The notes beneath the pieces are model-generated. The model was not told the DNA's origin. It saw nothing but the letters and a program-made list of their open reading frames with translations, and searched no databases. Shown here piece by piece: positions 62,501-64,000 of a stretch of 64,000 bases of DNA (the stretch's first letter is position 1; each line of letters starts with the position of its first letter). Both the position numbers and the translations under genes were made by a program. Location: assembly GCF_900107215.1 (NCBI RefSeq), contig NZ_FNPD01000001.1, forward strand, positions 186,001-250,000, in the 5' to 3' direction. The DNA comes from Acetomicrobium thermoterrenum DSM 13490. GTDB taxonomy: Bacteria > Synergistota > Synergistia > Synergistales > Acetomicrobiaceae.

Positions 62501-62740
62501 GCGGGATTGCCCGGTCTTATGGTTCGTGAGATTGCGGCGGATGCGAAGGAGATATATTTGAAGGGCGCAAGAGAGGGTCTTTCCGCACTGGTCGGAGGAA
62601 GGCCGGGTTGGATAATCACCGACTCTGTTGCCAAGGGCCCCGGTGGGCCAAAGGGAATAAAGGAATTGGTCCGATATATGATGGATGCCTTGAAACGATG
62701 CGAGGGGGCGGTTGAAGAATGGGACCGAAGCGCCATATAG
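59588..62740 (+). CDS. mfd: Transcription-repair coupling factor Mfd
   Basis: Mfd removes stalled RNA polymerase and recruits UvrA. The order is a UvrB-like N-terminal module, the RNA-polymerase-binding domain (QHVVHEDYGIAIFKGV), the RecG-like helicase with Walker A (GDVGFGKTEVALRA), DEEH box (IIDEEHRFG) and a TRCF C-terminal domain. At 1050 residues it is slightly short for Mfd (about 1150). The start is GTG 59588 or ATG 59591, three bases after pth. Confidence 0.96.
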   Translation: MMHELQIYIEKVWDVDLENWIRGDTLCLQTKGAARPWVLRDCKFKSIAIFPDNSQALDFYFDWKALFGEREIVYLPELPLTADQVGQSALWVSRGELYRKWRHGEGNKLLISTPGALMTPLSFADDSFNIAVGEAIGRDNLCRWLQNSGYEQVDLVWAPGHFALRGNLLDLFDPLYRYPIRVEFFDDEVESIRAFDGETQKSIAHHDEIEIHRIYGSKLSFPFETIPEGCRVILFDPKELESQGDIYSWLWDKLCDDDKSLPSIQSWREIYKILGRLPKIRIDSSPEGAAYRFDILNEPYFKGKLEEANAYLLKWKEEGYRVSLYADMEHLADWARSRDIEFIPRPISSGFLDIKGKKVALSQSSIMGIDRSNVLDFSYRPPSDWEETLEVGQHVVHEDYGIAIFKGVTSTDTGEGEREYLILEYGDKKRLLVPIYQLYKIAPYEGIYGVEPQLDRLDRKSWKKNLQKAKEKAQEVAADLLSLYALRELKKGFPFPKDGDMSRHFEKTFPYKETSDQLKAIEEIKRDMEKPVPMDRVLVGDVGFGKTEVALRAAIKAVEGGKQVAVLVPTTLLAEQHYENFIARIGDMPIRVEQLSRFEGQAKQRLILEDTKKGLVDILIGTHRILQRDVQFKDLGLVIIDEEHRFGVKQKELLKKMRAEVDVLSISATPIPRTLYMALSGIRDISLLNTPPKERQPVITVVGPWRDSLVREAIVREISRGGQVFFVYDRIKGIEKRAQSLKKLVPEAKVGIIHGQLPKNALERTMIKFLRGDINVLVCTTIVESGLDIARANTLIVDNAHMFGLSQLHQLRGRVGRRSRQAFAYMLYPSDKVLTQEAMQRLEAISECNQLGGGYMLALRDLEIRGGGNLLGIEQHGHVEKVGFQLYYKLIEDAMKNLKGEGTEALSMDIKIPIGIPEHYIPQASLRLALYRRLLRDLNFEDIEEINREIVDRFGSFPEEIELLLNITRLRAGLPGLMVREIAADAKEIYLKGAREGLSALVGGRPGWIITDSVAKGPGGPKGIKELVRYMMDALKRCEGAVEEWDRSAI

Positions 62741-63555
62741 GCGGAAGTTTCGAGGAGCTTGTCGAGATTATGAAAAAATTGCGGGCGCCGGGAGGTTGTC
62801 CTTGGGATAGAAAGCAGACTCTTGAGATGTTGAAGGAGTACGTTATCGAAGAAAGCTACGAATTGATCGATGCCATCGACTCGAGAGACGTAAAAAACAT
62901 CTGTGAGGAATGCGGAGATCTTCTCCTACAGATTGTTTTCATCGCTCAGATAGCTGCTGAAAACGACTGGTTCGACGTTCAGGAAATAATAGAATCGCTC
63001 TGCGACAAATTAAAACGAAGACACCCTCATGTATTCGGAGATCTCAAGGTTCGAGATAGCGAAGAGGTGAGACGGAATTGGGATATGATAAAATTGCAGG
63101 AGCGGGAGTCGAAAAAAGAGGAGCCCTCTCGACTTACGGGTATTCCCAGATCAATGCCAGCGCTTCTAAGAGCATATGCTATTCAAGAGCGAGCTGCGAA
63201 GGTGGGTTTTGACTGGGAGAAGGGTAATTTGGATCCCATTTGGGCTAAATTAGACGAAGAGATTCGTGAGCTTCGAAAGGCTTTAGACGAGGGCGATGCG
63301 GGAGAGGTGAAGGAAGAGATTGGAGATTTGCTCTTTGCCGTGGTTAATTTATCAAGACACATTGGAGTGAATCCCGAAGAGGCCCTTCAAGGGGCAAATG
63401 AAAAATTTTCCGCCAGGTTTAGGTTTATCGAGAAATCTGTGGAGGGAAAGGGAAGAAGTTTTGATGAATATTCGCTGGACGAACTGGAAACGCTTTGGCA
63501 GTCTGCGAAAAAAGCACAAAGGACCAAGGGGAGGCTAATTTTTGATGGACAATAA
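62719..63555 (+). CDS. mazG: Nucleoside triphosphate pyrophosphohydrolase MazG
   Basis: MazG removes non-canonical or excess NTPs. The doubled MazG domain is visible: [14 protein letters not shown] with [11 protein letters not shown] and [12 protein letters not shown] in the first half, and [14 protein letters not shown] with [16 protein letters not shown] in the second. Glu-rich helices bind the metal. ATG 62719 overlaps mfd by 22 bases. Length 278. Confidence 0.95.
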   Translation: MGPKRHIGGSFEELVEIMKKLRAPGGCPWDRKQTLEMLKEYVIEESYELIDAIDSRDVKNICEECGDLLLQIVFIAQIAAENDWFDVQEIIESLCDKLKRRHPHVFGDLKVRDSEEVRRNWDMIKLQERESKKEEPSRLTGIPRSMPALLRAYAIQERAAKVGFDWEKGNLDPIWAKLDEEIRELRKALDEGDAGEVKEEIGDLLFAVVNLSRHIGVNPEEALQGANEKFSARFRFIEKSVEGKGRSFDEYSLDELETLWQSAKKAQRTKGRLIFDGQ

Positions 63556-64000
63556 TGATGTTAACCTGAGCGGCATTGACATATTTGGGGAGTCCATAAA
63601 GGGACAAAAGGGCGAAAAAAAGAAGGTATTAGTTACCGAGACCGTTTTAAGAGATGCCCATCAGTCCTTAATGGCAACCAGGATGCGGACGGAAGATATG
63701 CTATCCGTGGCTGCCAAGATGGATGAGATTGGATATTACTCCTTCGAAATGTGGGGAGGGGCCACTTTTGATGCGGCCATGCGTTTCTTGAACGAAGACC
63801 CCTGGGAGCGCTTGAGGGCGCTCAGACGGGTAGTTAAAAAAACTAAACTTCAAATGTTGTTGCGTGGCCAAAATATAGTGGGATATAAACACTATCCTGA
63901 CGATGTGGTGCGAGAATTTGTGAAGAGGGCTGTCGGTAATGGGCTGGATATCATAAGAGTTTTCGATGCCTTGAATGATCTTAGAAACATGGAAGTTGCA
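63545..64000 (+). CDS. Biotin-dependent (oxaloacetate) decarboxylase / pyruvate carboxylase alpha subunit, N-terminal part
   Basis: The frame opens at ATG 63545 (GGGGAGG eight bases upstream) and runs off the window after 152 codons. The carboxyltransferase domain is clear: [41 protein letters not shown] and VFDALND. This is the alpha subunit of oxaloacetate decarboxylase or the carboxyltransferase part of pyruvate carboxylase. The biotin-carrier end is outside the window. Its ATG overlaps the mazG stop. BirA at 15436-16209 would biotinylate the full protein. Confidence 0.92.
   Translation, partial: MDNNDVNLSGIDIFGESIKGQKGEKKKVLVTETVLRDAHQSLMATRMRTEDMLSVAAKMDEIGYYSFEMWGGATFDAAMRFLNEDPWERLRALRRVVKKTKLQMLLRGQNIVGYKHYPDDVVREFVKRAVGNGLDIIRVFDALNDLRNMEVA

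Noticed and set aside
1-64000. CRISPR arrays, insertion sequences, prophage genes, riboswitches or rRNA genes
   Set aside because: No direct-repeat arrays, transposase or phage motifs, recognisable riboswitch cores or rRNA sequence were seen on either strand.

Overview
The window is a continuous stretch of densely packed core chromosome (about 50% G+C by eye) from an anaerobic, Gram-negative-type (diderm) bacterium, most likely of the Synergistota (Acetomicrobium/Anaerobaculum or a relative). This assignment is inferred from gene content. Supporting features are MlaE/F/D-type envelope lipid transport together with Firmicute-like genes (FapR, FabK, PyrR, the tmk-yaaR-holB-ricT order, HutP-like protein, CdaA/CdaR), a TAXI-type receptor, formate-tetrahydrofolate ligase, a selenocysteine-containing SelD, flagellar chaperones and ThyX. 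Sixty-eight protein-coding genes and one tRNA gene are called. I see no insertion sequence, prophage, CRISPR array or rRNA.

Layout. 1-490: end of a YceD-family gene, rpmF and a strong terminator. 490-7560: fatty-acid operon fapR-plsX-fabH-fabK-fabD-fabG-acpP-fabF, with a sigma70 promoter and a FapR-type operator in its leader. 7560-14400: pyrimidine operon pyrR-B-C-K-D-F-E plus a secreted ZnuA-like protein. Its control region holds a perfect 30-bp palindrome over the -35 box, a possible leader peptide and an attenuator. 14394-16209 (minus strand): selD, whose full reading frame needs UGA read as selenocysteine, and birA. 16309-25900: prfB with its +1 frameshift, an S55-peptidase-like protein, an MlaE/F/D lipid transporter, then tmk-yaaR-holB-ricT-ftsY. 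25925-30840: two proteins of unknown function, purB, glpX, fhs. 30853-35463: an orphan TAXI receptor (minus), a HutP-like protein, rpmE, thyX, prfA-prmC. 35495-40783: a thioredoxin reductase fusion, a PfkB-like kinase, a CBS protein, a small phosphatase, fliS and an flgN-like gene behind a sigma28-like promoter, and an exported M48 protease. 40848-54793: dnaX-dnaE, pyk, a Nudix hydrolase, nfo, a racemase-like gene, cdaA-cdaR-glmM, galU. 54883-55543 (minus): a small membrane protein and a Fur-family regulator. 55701-64000: tRNA-Gln, glmU, prs, rplY, pth, mfd, mazG and the start of a biotin-dependent carboxylase/decarboxylase alpha subunit.

Functionally the window makes membrane lipid (fab, plsX), pyrimidines (pyr, thyX, tmk), peptidoglycan precursors (glmM, glmU, with c-di-AMP synthesis by cdaA/cdaR) and the translation-termination machinery (prfA, prfB, prmC). 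The most unusual signals are the two UGA recoding events within 1 kb (selD and prfB), the palindrome plus leader-ORF control of the pyr operon, an MCE protein with an outer-membrane-like C-terminal domain, a ZnuA-like protein without metal ligands, a likely CUG start codon, and a reading-frame break in yaaR. I did not find a clearly new multi-gene system; the findings list the best leads.
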